Assembly (NCBI GenBank): GCA_934512155.1
Contig: CAKSWS010000003.1
Coordinates: 18,925-82,924, forward strand
Direction: 5' to 3'
From: an uncultured Eubacterium sp.
GTDB lineage: Bacteria; Bacillota; Clostridia; Oscillospirales; Acutalibacteraceae
Length of the DNA stretch: 64,000 nucleotides
In this document: one piece after another, positions 28,902 through 37,244 of the stretch
Numbering within the stretch: the first letter of the stretch is position 1
How the letters are laid out: each line of letters opens with the position of its first letter
The notes under the pieces: generated by a model
The model's database searches: none
The model's input: only the letters and a program-made list of their open reading frames with translations
What the model was told of the DNA's origin: nothing
Made by a program: the position numbers and the translations under genes

Positions 28902-30313
28902 TGGAAACATTAAAATCAGTAATAGACTCAATAAGTAATTTTGTGTGGGGACCTATTATGTTGGCTTTTCTTGTAGGAACAGGTATTTTTCTTACAATTA
29001 AACTTAACTTTTTACCTTGGCGCAATTTAGGTTCCTCACTTAAAAAACTTTTCAGCAAAGAATCAAGAAAAAAAACAGAAGGCACAGGTGATATATCTCC
29101 GTTTTCAGCACTTATGACGGCACTTGCCTCTACGGTAGGCACAGGCAACATTGTTGGCGTTGCCACAGCAATGGTTATGGGCGGACCCGGTGCTCTTGTT
29201 TGGATGTGGATTTCTGCCGCTTTCGGTATTTCTACAAAATATGCGGAATGTGCCCTTGCCGGCAAATACCGTGAAGTAAATGCAAAAGGTGAAATGTGCG
29301 GCGGACCTATGTACACGCTTAAAAACGGTTTAAAAAACAAAAAATTAGGAAAATTTCTTGCCGTTTTATTTGCAATATTTACATTACTTGCATCATTTGG
29401 AATAGGTAATGCTTCACAAGCTAATTCCATTACAGATGCAGTATATTCAACATTTCAAATTCCAAAATGGATTATTGGCATTATTTTGGCTGTTATGGTA
29501 GGAATAGTTGTTATAGGCGGTATTCAGTCTATTTCAAAAGTTTCAACTGTTCTTGTGCCTTTTATGGCTGTATTTTACATAATTACCGGTTTAACGGTTG
29601 TTATTATTAACGGCAAAAACTTGCCTGACGGAATTGCAAATATTTTTTCAATGGCAATTGGATTTAAACCTGTAGCCGGCGGACTTGTAGGCACAATAAC
29701 AGCTTCTGTTATGAGTTCCATGCGATACGGAATTGCACGTGGAGTATTTTCAAACGAAGCAGGATTGGGAAGCGCTGCAATTACGGCAGCTTCGGCCACA
29801 TCCGATAACCACGTTAAACAAGGCTACATTAACATGTGCGGCACATTTATAGACACCATTATTGTTTGCACAATAACAGGACTGTCAATAGCATCAAGCG
29901 GAATGTTAGGTCAAACAAACGGTGACGGAAAACTTTTTGAAGGTGCTGCGTTAACTATTGCGGCATTTGAAACAGCCCTTGGCAAAGCAGGAGCAGTGTT
30001 TGTTGCCATAGGTATTATAATGTTTGCGTTTTCAACTATTTTGGGTTGGGAATACAACGGTGAAAAAGCACTTGAATTTTTATTTGGCAAACCAATTATT
30101 TGTTACATATACAGAGTTGTATTTTCAATACTTACATTTGTAGGTGCCACAGCAGCATTAGACATTGTTTGGGCATTCTCTGATATAGCAAACGGTTTAA
30201 TGGCAATACCTAATCTGATAAGTTTAATTGCCCTGTCAAGCGTTTTGGCTAAAGACACCAAGGAATACCAAAAAACACTGAAAAAAGAAAAGCTTGAAAA
30301 GAAAAATAAATAA
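28901..30313 (+). CDS. Sodium:alanine symporter family permease (AGCS)
   Basis: Imports alanine or glycine with sodium. 470 residues with about ten membrane segments. The family signature GTGNIVGVATAMVMGGPGAL occurs near residues 81-100, and NEAGLGSAAITAA near 285-297. Its start overlaps the tatD stop by one base (TAATG). The C-terminus is a basic cytosolic tail. A strong bidirectional terminator follows. Substrate is inferred from the family. Confidence 0.92.
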   Translation: METLKSVIDSISNFVWGPIMLAFLVGTGIFLTIKLNFLPWRNLGSSLKKLFSKESRKKTEGTGDISPFSALMTALASTVGTGNIVGVATAMVMGGPGALVWMWISAAFGISTKYAECALAGKYREVNAKGEMCGGPMYTLKNGLKNKKLGKFLAVLFAIFTLLASFGIGNASQANSITDAVYSTFQIPKWIIGIILAVMVGIVVIGGIQSISKVSTVLVPFMAVFYIITGLTVVIINGKNLPDGIANIFSMAIGFKPVAGGLVGTITASVMSSMRYGIARGVFSNEAGLGSAAITAASATSDNHVKQGYINMCGTFIDTIIVCTITGLSIASSGMLGQTNGDGKLFEGAALTIAAFETALGKAGAVFVAIGIIMFAFSTILGWEYNGEKALEFLFGKPIICYIYRVVFSILTFVGATAALDIVWAFSDIANGLMAIPNLISLIALSSVLAKDTKEYQKTLKKEKLEKKNK

Positions 30314-30340
30314 GCAGTCGAACACAACTGCATAAACAAA

Positions 30341-30376
30341 AAAAACGGCTTAGGTTATAAAACCTAAGCCGTTTTT
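30341..30376. terminator. Bidirectional terminator between agcS and the XRE gene
   Basis: Perfect 16-bp arms (30341-30356 and 30361-30376, core ACGGCTTAGGTT) with loop ATAA, flanked by A and T runs. Confidence 0.93.
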
Positions 30377-30383
30377 CCAATCA

Positions 30384-30740
30384 TTAAAGTTCGTTAAGAT
30401 ATTGAAGCAAAGCCGCAAGTTGAACTTCATCCAATGAACGTACTCTGTTTAAAATAAGCAATTCAAAATTTGAAAGTTTGTTACCATCATTATCCGAATT
30501 GTTACCGCAAGCAACTTTTAACTCTTCTTCCTCAGTTGTATTACCGATAAGATAATCAACAGAAACGCCAAAATATTCCGCAAGTTTAATGAAAGTAACA
30601 CCTTTTGGATTTGTGTCGATTTCGTATCTTCTGTAAGTTGCTCCCTTAACGCCTATAGCCTCAGCCACCTCAGCAGAAGTTACACCCTTTTCACGTCTTA
30701 ATTTTTTTAATCTCAACGCAAGTTCTGATTTTTCTTTCAT
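30384..30740 (-). CDS. XRE family helix-turn-helix regulator
   Basis: 118 residues. The N-terminal HTH (about 8-65) has the usual pattern LKKLRREKGVTSAEVAEAIG ... YRRYEIDTNP ... LAEYFGVSVDYLIG. The C-terminal part (75-118) is acidic, then helical (LLILNRVRSLDEVQLAALLQ), probably for dimerisation or a ligand. AGAGAGGGG precedes the ATG and a consensus promoter lies upstream. Target genes are unknown; dacF downstream-facing on the same strand is upstream of it in the map and not an obvious partner. Confidence 0.88.
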   Translation of the reverse strand: MKEKSELALRLKKLRREKGVTSAEVAEAIGVKGATYRRYEIDTNPKGVTFIKLAEYFGVSVDYLIGNTTEEEELKVACGNNSDNDGNKLSNFELLILNRVRSLDEVQLAALLQYLNEL

Positions 30741-30769
30741 AATATTGTCCCCTCTCTCCCTTTGTGATA

Positions 30770-30798
30770 ATTATACACAGAGGAACATAATTAGTCAA
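30770..30798 (-). promoter_or_regulatory. Promoter of the XRE gene
   Basis: Minus strand TTGACT (30793-30798), 17 bp, TATAAT (30770-30775). Confidence 0.75.
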
Positions 30799-30854
30799 TA
30801 AAAATCAAGATTTTTTCATAAAGAATTAATTTTTTTGTCATATATCATAAAAAT

Positions 30855-32204
30855 TTACAAATTATCACTGTTTTCCTCGTCATAATATGCCTGTTCTCGA
30901 CGTTTTTTGCGTTCTTTTTTCTTTTTATAATTATTAATAACAAGGAAAATATAAACCAAAATAAACAAAACAGCAGCAACAAAAATAATTTTAACCACCG
31001 TTAAAGAAAAGAAATGTTTAATTGCATTTATTACCTTTAAAAATGTTGAAAGTTCAACTGTATTGGCAGCAACCAAATCTACTGTAGCTATAACCTCATC
31101 GCCGTAAATTATATTTGCCTTGCAAACATAATCGCCTTGTTCAACCGGTGCAGAGATTTCAGCGGGTTTATCAACCGGTTCTACAATAATTGTCGATTTA
31201 TCAAGACTTGTAGGCACAATAACGGTTACATCTGTTTTAGCAACAAGCTGAACAGAATCAGCATCTTTACCGTTTTTAACCGGAATTTCATCAAGTATTT
31301 CATTTTTTTCAGCCAAAGTTGAATATTTCAAACTGTTAAATGCCCAGTTAAAAAGTGTTGCAGCGTCAATAAAAGAACATTTTTCTTTATATCCGTCTTT
31401 ATTATAATCAATAACCGGAGCGCCCATAACAACTGCAAGATAATTATAACCGTCTTTACTTGCTTTAGTTATTACGCAATAACCTGCTTCTTCCGTTGAA
31501 CCTGTTTTTATACCCTGAGCGTACTTATAATAATATGAAACATAACCGGAACGAAGCATTAAATTTGTATGGTAATAATTCATTCCGTTATATTCATACT
31601 GAACGGTAGTTGCCATTTTCATAAAAGTTTCGTTTTGGATGGCATCAATTGCTATTGTTGCCATATCCGACGCCGTTGTGTAATGATTTTCGCTGTGCAA
31701 TCCGTCGGGATTTTCAAAATGCGTATTCATACATCCTAAAGATTGAGCATAATCATTCATCATATCAACAAAACCTGAACGAGTTTTGCCCACATATTCT
31801 GCCAAAACTTCTGTTGCATCACAGGCAGAATGCACCATTGTAAGATAGAGTAACTGCTCAATAGTTAAAACATCGCCCTTTTTAAGTCCTGCCACCTGTG
31901 CGCCTGAGCCCGCAAGAACATCTATGGCGCTTGAAGAAACTTCTGTTTGAGCTGATAAATCAGAAACATTATTAAGCGTTACCATAGCGGTAACTATTTT
32001 TGTTAACGATGCAGGATACATTTTTTCGTCTGCATTTTTTTCTGCCACAACAGGATATGTTTCATCATCCAAATTCAAAAGCATATATGCTTTTGAATAA
32101 AGTTCTGCATCCGGCGTATAAGTTGCGGCGTTTGCCGAAAAAGCAAATGTAAAAGACGATATTAAAATTAAAAAAGATAAAAATATTGAAACGGTTTTTC
32201 TCAT
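30855..32204 (-). CDS. dacF: D-alanyl-D-alanine carboxypeptidase (low-mass penicillin-binding protein)
   Basis: Trims the pentapeptide of peptidoglycan outside the membrane. 449 residues from the ATG at 32204; a TTG five codons upstream is possible but has no better ribosome site. Signal peptide (about 1-27, ending ANA), SxxK motif SLTK (Ser66, Lys69), KTG motif (about 233-235, IKTGSTEEAG) and a C-terminal helix (about 395-420) with a basic tail, placing the anchor at the C-terminus. The second motif, normally SxN, reads SAC (Ser126-Ala-Cys128), so the asparagine is a cysteine. Specific dac identity is a guess. Confidence 0.88.
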   Translation of the reverse strand: MRKTVSIFLSFLILISSFTFAFSANAATYTPDAELYSKAYMLLNLDDETYPVVAEKNADEKMYPASLTKIVTAMVTLNNVSDLSAQTEVSSSAIDVLAGSGAQVAGLKKGDVLTIEQLLYLTMVHSACDATEVLAEYVGKTRSGFVDMMNDYAQSLGCMNTHFENPDGLHSENHYTTASDMATIAIDAIQNETFMKMATTVQYEYNGMNYYHTNLMLRSGYVSYYYKYAQGIKTGSTEEAGYCVITKASKDGYNYLAVVMGAPVIDYNKDGYKEKCSFIDAATLFNWAFNSLKYSTLAEKNEILDEIPVKNGKDADSVQLVAKTDVTVIVPTSLDKSTIIVEPVDKPAEISAPVEQGDYVCKANIIYGDEVIATVDLVAANTVELSTFLKVINAIKHFFSLTVVKIIFVAAVLFILVYIFLVINNYKKKKERKKRREQAYYDEENSDNL

Positions 32205-32323
32205 ACTCTTGACACCCAATTAAATAAAATATATTATATTGTAAAGCAAATTTTTAATTGCTTATATTCTAACATTTTTATTTTATTTTTAAAAGATGTA
32301 ATTTAATTTTTTTAGGTGAAATT

Positions 32324-33001
32324 ATGATTTATATTACCGGTGATACCCACGGGGATATTTCCTTTTTTAAAAACCCAAAATTAAAAAAATTAGGCTAGAA
32401 AGATATTTTAATAATATGCGGCGATTTCGGATTTATTTGGAACCCGAAAGACGAAAAAGAAAAGAAAAATTTGGAAATATTAAAAAGCAAAAAATATACA
32501 ATTTGCTTTTTAGACGGTGCACACGAAAATTTTGACATTTTAAACAGTTATACACCTTACCGTTGGAAAGGCGGAAACGCACACAAAATAGCAAACAATA
32601 TTTTTCATCTTATGCGTGGTGAAATCTTTACTTTTGAAAACAAATCATTTTTTGTTATGGGCGGCGGAGAAAGCGAAGACAGAGATATGCGTGAAGAAGG
32701 CGTTTCTTGGTGGAAAGAAGAAATGCCGAATGAAGAAGAAATTAAAAATGCAGAAGACAACTTAGAGGCTGCCGAAAAGTCTGTTAACTACATACTAACA
32801 TATGAAGCACCGGCAATAGCAAAAGACTTTTTAAAACTGCATACAAACCAATATGTTAACATTTCACCTTTAAACACATATTTGCAAATATTAACAAAAG
32901 ATATTGATTATTACCATTGGTACTTTGGTTCATTGCACACAGATTTGGAAATAAGCAAAAAAATGACAGCCGTATTTAACAACATACATGAAATAAGATA
33001 A
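32324..33001 (+). pseudogene. Metallophosphoesterase, interrupted by an in-frame TAG and missing metal ligands
   Basis: A single frame runs from ATG 32324 (after TTTAGGTGAA) to 33001 but is broken by TAG at 32396-32398 (codon 25). Upstream residues are MIYITGDTHGDISFF with the DxH motif; downstream comes ILIICGDFGFIW (second metal motif). Later motifs are degraded: the GNHE motif reads DGAHE, the SH/TH motif reads LTYEAP and the closing GHxH reads GSLH. The rest of the calcineurin-like fold is recognisable (VMGGGESEDRD). Downstream of the stop an open frame of 176 residues begins at 32471. Because TAG ends normal genes here, this is most likely a pseudogene. Confidence 0.85.
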
Positions 33002-33038
33002 AAAACAGCCTTGTTAATGTGAACAAGGCTGTTTTTTT
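33001..33038. terminator. Bidirectional terminator
   Basis: AAAAACAGCCTTGTT (33001-33015) and AACAAGGCTGTTTTTTT (33022-33038) with a 6-nt loop. It closes the long minus-strand series and the plus-strand pseudogene, and overlaps the stop of the DMT permease. Confidence 0.92.
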
Positions 33039-33981
33039 ACACTTTTTTACGAAAATCTTTATTAACAATAAATATACCCACGCAAACAAGAAGAAGCGAA
33101 ATCAAGTTTTTAAAACTAAATGCCTCTGCCGTTTCACCTAAAATAACAGCAGAAAGCAGAACACCGAAAACAGGATTCATAAAACCCATAACCGCCACAT
33201 TTGAAACAGGATTATACTTTAGCAAAACTCCCCAAACGGTATAAGCCACAGCTGAAATAAAAGCAAGATAAAATAAAATCAAAAGGGATTTTGCTATTTT
33301 CGACGGCTCAATAATGAATTTTCCACCGGCAATTAAACCAACCGCAATCATAAACACTCCGCCTGCAAAGAATTGCCAACCGGAAAGCATAACAGGATTG
33401 TCTGTTTGAGAATATTTTTTAATTAACACACTTGAAACGGAATATGCAAAAGCAGACAGCAAAATAGCGCCCTCACCTTTAATTGAAAATCCGCCCAGCG
33501 ATGAAGCGGAAGTTAAATTAATAATTACAACACCTGCAAATCCCAACACAATACCGGCTGTTTTTTGAAAGGTTAATTTTTCCATTTTAAAAACAAGTGC
33601 CGACATAATAAGCGACATAAAAACATTTACAGCAACAAGAATACTTGATTTTACGCCGCTTGTATGTGCCAAGCCGATATAAAACATTATATATTGCAAA
33701 ACCGTTTGAAACAAACCCAGCACGGCAATATGACCTATTTGGGTTTTGTTTTTTGGAAGCAATAATTTTTTTGACATTAAGCAGCCGATAACAAGCACCA
33801 AAATTCCTGCCAGAGCAAAGCGAACGCCGGCAAAAAGAATTTGAGAAAAACTGTCATCGGCACCGATATTAAACAATGCATAACCTGTTTTTACGGTTGG
33901 AAAAGCAGAGCCCCATAAAAAGCAACAAAGTATTGCCAACGTAACAAACACTATCGGCTTTGAAAATTTACTTTTATTCAT
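33037..33981 (-). CDS. DMT superfamily (EamA) permease
   Basis: Ten-helix drug/metabolite-type transporter of 314 residues made of two EamA repeats (about 10-150 and 165-310; second repeat ends VAVMGFMNPVFGVLLSAVILGE, the typical motif before the last helices). Substrate cannot be told. The ATG at 33981 overlaps the stop of the dehydrogenase gene by 8 bp, so it is coupled to it; a TTG four codons earlier is an alternative start. It ends the series hydrolase-iolB-dehydrogenase-permease, so it could export or import a product of that pathway. Confidence 0.85.
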   Translation of the reverse strand: MNKSKFSKPIVFVTLAILCCFLWGSAFPTVKTGYALFNIGADDSFSQILFAGVRFALAGILVLVIGCLMSKKLLLPKNKTQIGHIAVLGLFQTVLQYIMFYIGLAHTSGVKSSILVAVNVFMSLIMSALVFKMEKLTFQKTAGIVLGFAGVVIINLTSASSLGGFSIKGEGAILLSAFAYSVSSVLIKKYSQTDNPVMLSGWQFFAGGVFMIAVGLIAGGKFIIEPSKIAKSLLILFYLAFISAVAYTVWGVLLKYNPVSNVAVMGFMNPVFGVLLSAVILGETAEAFSFKNLISLLLVCVGIFIVNKDFRKKV

Positions 33982-35071
33982 TATTAAATCCAAACACTTT
34001 TCTGTATATTTTCAGCACATCGTCAGAATTAAGCGTAGTTGGATTATTAAGCAATCTTGCAGGATTAACACTTTGTGCAAAACCGTTTACAAGTGTTTCA
34101 TCTGCAACGGGAGTATAAAGTTCAAATTCATTTACAAGGTTTTCAAATATTTCGGCACCGTCATTTGAATTTTTTCCGCCAAGCATAACACCTAATTCAT
34201 CAAGAGTTTTTAAAACATATTCTCTGCCACGTGCATCATTAATTTTATCATTATGAATATTCATATATTTCCATATTTCTTTTAAATTAACACTTACGGA
34301 ATGACCGTGTGCCGTGTGGCAATTAACAGTAATGTTATAACACATTGCATGAGCGGAAGTGGTTGAGGTTATATCAATAGCTTTACCTGCATAATATGAT
34401 GCCATCATCATTCCGTTATTACCGCTGTCTGTATTATCAATATATCCGTCTTTACTATCCACAAAAAGCTTTATTGCTTTTGCCGCAATCGCCTTGCTTT
34501 CTTCCGTACTTTTAACATTCCAATAACTTTCAATACTGTGGCAAAGTGCATCCATAGCCGTGCAACGTCTTTGATAAGGCGGAACTGTTTTTAAAAACGA
34601 AGAATCAAGCAAAACAAAATCAGGTAAAAAACCGCTGTGAATAATTGAATATTTTTCGTTTTCATTAACATAAAAAATAGAATAACGTGTTGCTTCCGAA
34701 CCGGTACCGGATGTTGTTGGAATTGCAAAAAATTTAATTTCATTATCTTGCATAGGTTCACTTAATGCTGTTTTTGCATTATTTGTTACAAGAAGCTTTA
34801 TCATTTTTGCAGAGTCAAGAACCGAGCCGCCTCCTGCACCGATGATAAAATCGCAGCCGCTTTTACGAAATAAATCAGCAGCTGCAACCATATCCTCAAA
34901 TCGAGGATTAGGGCGAACCTTATCCCAAACAGTTAAATCAAAATTATTTTTAAGATATTCAAACGCCGCTGTTTTTTTAAAACTGCCCGAACAGCAAAGA
35001 AAAGGTTTCTTAAAGTAAGAAACCTTTTTCAATTCGCTTAAATTCTTAACAAGAATGCCTTTAGTCTGCAT
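33974..35071 (-). CDS. Iron-containing alcohol dehydrogenase resembling phosphonoacetaldehyde reductases
   Basis: NAD(P)H-dependent aldehyde reductase of the class III (iron) family, 365 residues. Nucleotide site GAGGGSVLDSAK (78-89) and TTSGTGSEAT (119-128); metal ligands Asp174, His178, His241 and His255 (DALCHS, SAHAM, HTAHGH) are all present. The segments RPNPRFED and YQRRCTAMDALCHSIESYWNV are close to phosphonoacetaldehyde reductases. No phosphonate gene is nearby; instead the gene overlaps iolB by 11 bp. The start is uncertain: ATG at 35071 is favoured by overlap, but 35086 and 35128 are possible. Reduction of malonate semialdehyde is a hypothesis. Confidence 0.85.
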   Translation of the reverse strand: MQTKGILVKNLSELKKVSYFKKPFLCCSGSFKKTAAFEYLKNNFDLTVWDKVRPNPRFEDMVAAADLFRKSGCDFIIGAGGGSVLDSAKMIKLLVTNNAKTALSEPMQDNEIKFFAIPTTSGTGSEATRYSIFYVNENEKYSIIHSGFLPDFVLLDSSFLKTVPPYQRRCTAMDALCHSIESYWNVKSTEESKAIAAKAIKLFVDSKDGYIDNTDSGNNGMMMASYYAGKAIDITSTTSAHAMCYNITVNCHTAHGHSVSVNLKEIWKYMNIHNDKINDARGREYVLKTLDELGVMLGGKNSNDGAEIFENLVNEFELYTPVADETLVNGFAQSVNPARLLNNPTTLNSDDVLKIYRKVFGFNNE

Positions 35072-35834
35072 TTGCAAGCCATTCATATTCAGGAACATAA
35101 ATTCTTGTTTTATCCCAAGGGTCCCCATCTAAGTGGCGAATAAGCCAAACATAATACATCTCATAGCCGGGAGCAGTAACCTGCTGATGAGCATTGCCGC
35201 CTCTTATACAAAGGCATGTACCGTTTTCTGTTTTATAAGGGGTATTTCCTTCAAAACCTGCGCCAAAGCCTTCAGGACGGTCAAATTGATAATAATAAAG
35301 TTCAGGCTGCGGATGATGATGCGGCGGATAAGAAGACCATTTACCCGGCTGATTAAACACTTCACCCATTACCATATTTGAATAAGGTGCATTATCAAGA
35401 TCAAACATAGTAGAAACTATTCTGTGGCCTGCACCACCCCACTGACCTTTACCGAATTCCTGATAAAGGCAATTTTCAGGATTATAAAAAACAGGTTCCC
35501 AAGTTTTTTCGTTATCTGTTTGCTGAACCAAAACCTCACTGTTTTCAACAGCTGTAACAACTGCTTTTGTACCTTTTGAAAAATGAATTGCAAATGGTTT
35601 TTTCTCAAAAGGATTTTTTCTTGTGCAAGTTTCGTTAATTAAACTTGCCACCTTAAAATTAACACAACCTGCAAGAAGAAGAACAGCGCACTCGTTATTT
35701 TCTTCTTCAATAACAAGTTCTTCACCTTTCTGCAATTTTTTTACATAAATATCCATAAGCATTTCGGAATTTACGCCGTTCATTTCGCAAAGAATCTTTT
35801 TTCCGTTTTCATCGTATTCAGGTTTAAATAACAT
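35061..35834 (-). CDS. iolB: 5-deoxy-glucuronate isomerase
   Basis: Isomerises 5-deoxy-D-glucuronate to 2-deoxy-5-keto-gluconate in myo-inositol breakdown. 257 residues of a bicupin protein; the metal-binding signature GKWSSYPPHHHPQPELYYY lies near 177-195, followed by IRGGNAHQQVTAPGYEMYY, both typical of IolB. ATG at 35834 follows GGGGG 8 nt upstream; upstream in-frame codons inside the hydrolase gene were rejected. The neighbours are a lipase-like hydrolase (2-bp gap) and the dehydrogenase; iolC and iolJ lie 21 kb away at 56351-58321. Confidence 0.9.
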   Translation of the reverse strand: MLFKPEYDENGKKILCEMNGVNSEMLMDIYVKKLQKGEELVIEEENNECAVLLLAGCVNFKVASLINETCTRKNPFEKKPFAIHFSKGTKAVVTAVENSEVLVQQTDNEKTWEPVFYNPENCLYQEFGKGQWGGAGHRIVSTMFDLDNAPYSNMVMGEVFNQPGKWSSYPPHHHPQPELYYYQFDRPEGFGAGFEGNTPYKTENGTCLCIRGGNAHQQVTAPGYEMYYVWLIRHLDGDPWDKTRIYVPEYEWLANAD

Positions 35835-35836
35835 TT

Positions 35837-36772
35837 TTAATCCCCCAAGACTTCTGTATTTATCCAATTTAAAATATCGGTATAAACAACAGCTTTATCA
35901 TTTTCATTAAGAATTTCGTGCCTGTCATTTTCATAAAGCTTCATTGTAACTTTTGTATGACCGGAATCCGCAAGCTTATCATTAATTTCATTAATACCCT
36001 TGCCATAAGCACCAACCGGGTCTTTTTCTCCGGCAATAAGCAAAATCGGCAAGTCTTTTCTTACCTTTTCATACCACCGGCTGCTGTTTGAGGCAATATT
36101 TAAATCCACCAAATCACGCATACCTGCAACAGAGAAAAGGAAACCGCATTTATCATCGGCAATATATTTATCAACAATTTCATTATCTTTTGTCAACCAG
36201 TCAAAAGCCGTTCTTTTTTCCGTTTGATTGCCATAACTGCCAAAAGTTAATTTATCAATAAATTTTGATTTATAAATTGATCCTTTAGCCTTGGCAACAA
36301 TATCTGCACACGCTCTTCCAACGCCTGCGGCGGAATTAGAACCACCAGTACCGATAAAAATTGCACCGGCAAAAGATTCATCTGCAAACTGTGCAACAAA
36401 ACATCTTGCAATAAATGAACCCATTGAATGTCCGCAAATAATTATTTTTTTATCCGGATATTCCCTTTTGGCATAATCATACACCGTTTTAAAATCTTTA
36501 ATCAATGCCTTATAGCCGTCTGTTTCACCAAAGTAACCGGTTAAATCGGGATTTTGATTTGATTTACCGTGATTAGCCATATCGTGCATATAAACGGCTA
36601 TTTTATTTGAAGTTAAATACTCAAAAAAGCCACGGTACCTTTCACTGTGTTCAGCCATGCCGTGGTGCATAACAACAACAGCATTTACCACACCGTCATC
36701 AGGTGCATAACTTGCACCGCTGACAGTGCATACACCTGTAGCCGAATCAAATTTAAACTCTTTAACTAACAT
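35837..36772 (-). CDS. Alpha/beta hydrolase, monoacylglycerol-lipase-like
   Basis: Serine hydrolase of 311 residues. Oxyanion region MHHGMAEHSERYRG (about 36-49), nucleophile elbow GHSMGS (about 120-125), catalytic Asp in AGEKDPVG and His in ENDRHEIL. This arrangement is that of lysophospholipase/monoglyceride lipase proteins (Hydrolase_4). No signal peptide, so cytoplasmic. The ATG at 36772 is preceded by AAAGGGG with a 9-nt spacer. Next to iolB; the substrate is unknown and the link to inositol use (for example an inositol ester) is speculation. Confidence 0.85.
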   Translation of the reverse strand: MLVKEFKFDSATGVCTVSGASYAPDDGVVNAVVVMHHGMAEHSERYRGFFEYLTSNKIAVYMHDMANHGKSNQNPDLTGYFGETDGYKALIKDFKTVYDYAKREYPDKKIIICGHSMGSFIARCFVAQFADESFAGAIFIGTGGSNSAAGVGRACADIVAKAKGSIYKSKFIDKLTFGSYGNQTEKRTAFDWLTKDNEIVDKYIADDKCGFLFSVAGMRDLVDLNIASNSSRWYEKVRKDLPILLIAGEKDPVGAYGKGINEINDKLADSGHTKVTMKLYENDRHEILNENDKAVVYTDILNWINTEVLGD

Positions 36773-36811
36773 AATTATTACCCCTTTCAAAAATTAAAGT
36801 TTTATAAAAAC

Positions 36812-37225
36812 TTATTCCACATCGGATGTGCAATGTGCACATTTTGTTGCGTCTGCCGGTATTTCACTTTTACAATAAGGGCAGATTTTAGTTGCCGGAG
36901 CCTCTTCAACAGACTCTTCTTGCTTTTTGCCAAGACTCATTGCTTTATTAACTGCTTTAACAATACAGAAAATAATAAGTGCCATAATCAAAAAATTAAC
37001 AATTGCAGATAAAAATGCACCGTAATCTATGTAATTATCACCAAGCAAATGAATTTTGCCTTGAATTTCGGCACCGCCTATGCAATTTAAAATAGGTTTA
37101 ATAATATTATCCGTAAGTGCCGTTACTATAGATGAAAATGCACCGCCTATGATAACGCCTACTGTCAAATCAAGCACATTGCCTTTAGAAATAAACTCCT
37201 TAAATTCTTTTAAAAACTTTTTCAT
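36812..37225 (-). CDS. mscL: Large-conductance mechanosensitive channel with C-terminal zinc ribbon
   Basis: Opens under membrane tension to release solutes on osmotic downshock. 137 residues. N-terminal KEFISKGNVLDLTVGVIIGGAF (the first helix and pore), second helix at about 70-92. The C-terminus holds a small zinc ribbon (CPYC ... CAHC, about 115-133), a variant common in Clostridia MscL proteins. AAAGGAG precedes the ATG. Confidence 0.95.
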   Translation of the reverse strand: MKKFLKEFKEFISKGNVLDLTVGVIIGGAFSSIVTALTDNIIKPILNCIGGAEIQGKIHLLGDNYIDYGAFLSAIVNFLIMALIIFCIVKAVNKAMSLGKKQEESVEEAPATKICPYCKSEIPADATKCAHCTSDVE

Positions 37226-37244
37226 TTAAAATCTCCTTTTCATC

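Noticed and set aside
32324..32470. Stop-codon readthrough or recoded TAG in the metallophosphoesterase
   Set aside because: TAG ends normal genes here (24838-24840 and 39673-39675), no recoding element is visible, and several metal ligands are also lost, so a pseudogene is simpler.
33974..35071. Phosphonate metabolism locus
   Set aside because: Only the dehydrogenase resembles a phosphonate enzyme; no PEP mutase, decarboxylase or aminotransferase of that pathway is adjacent.
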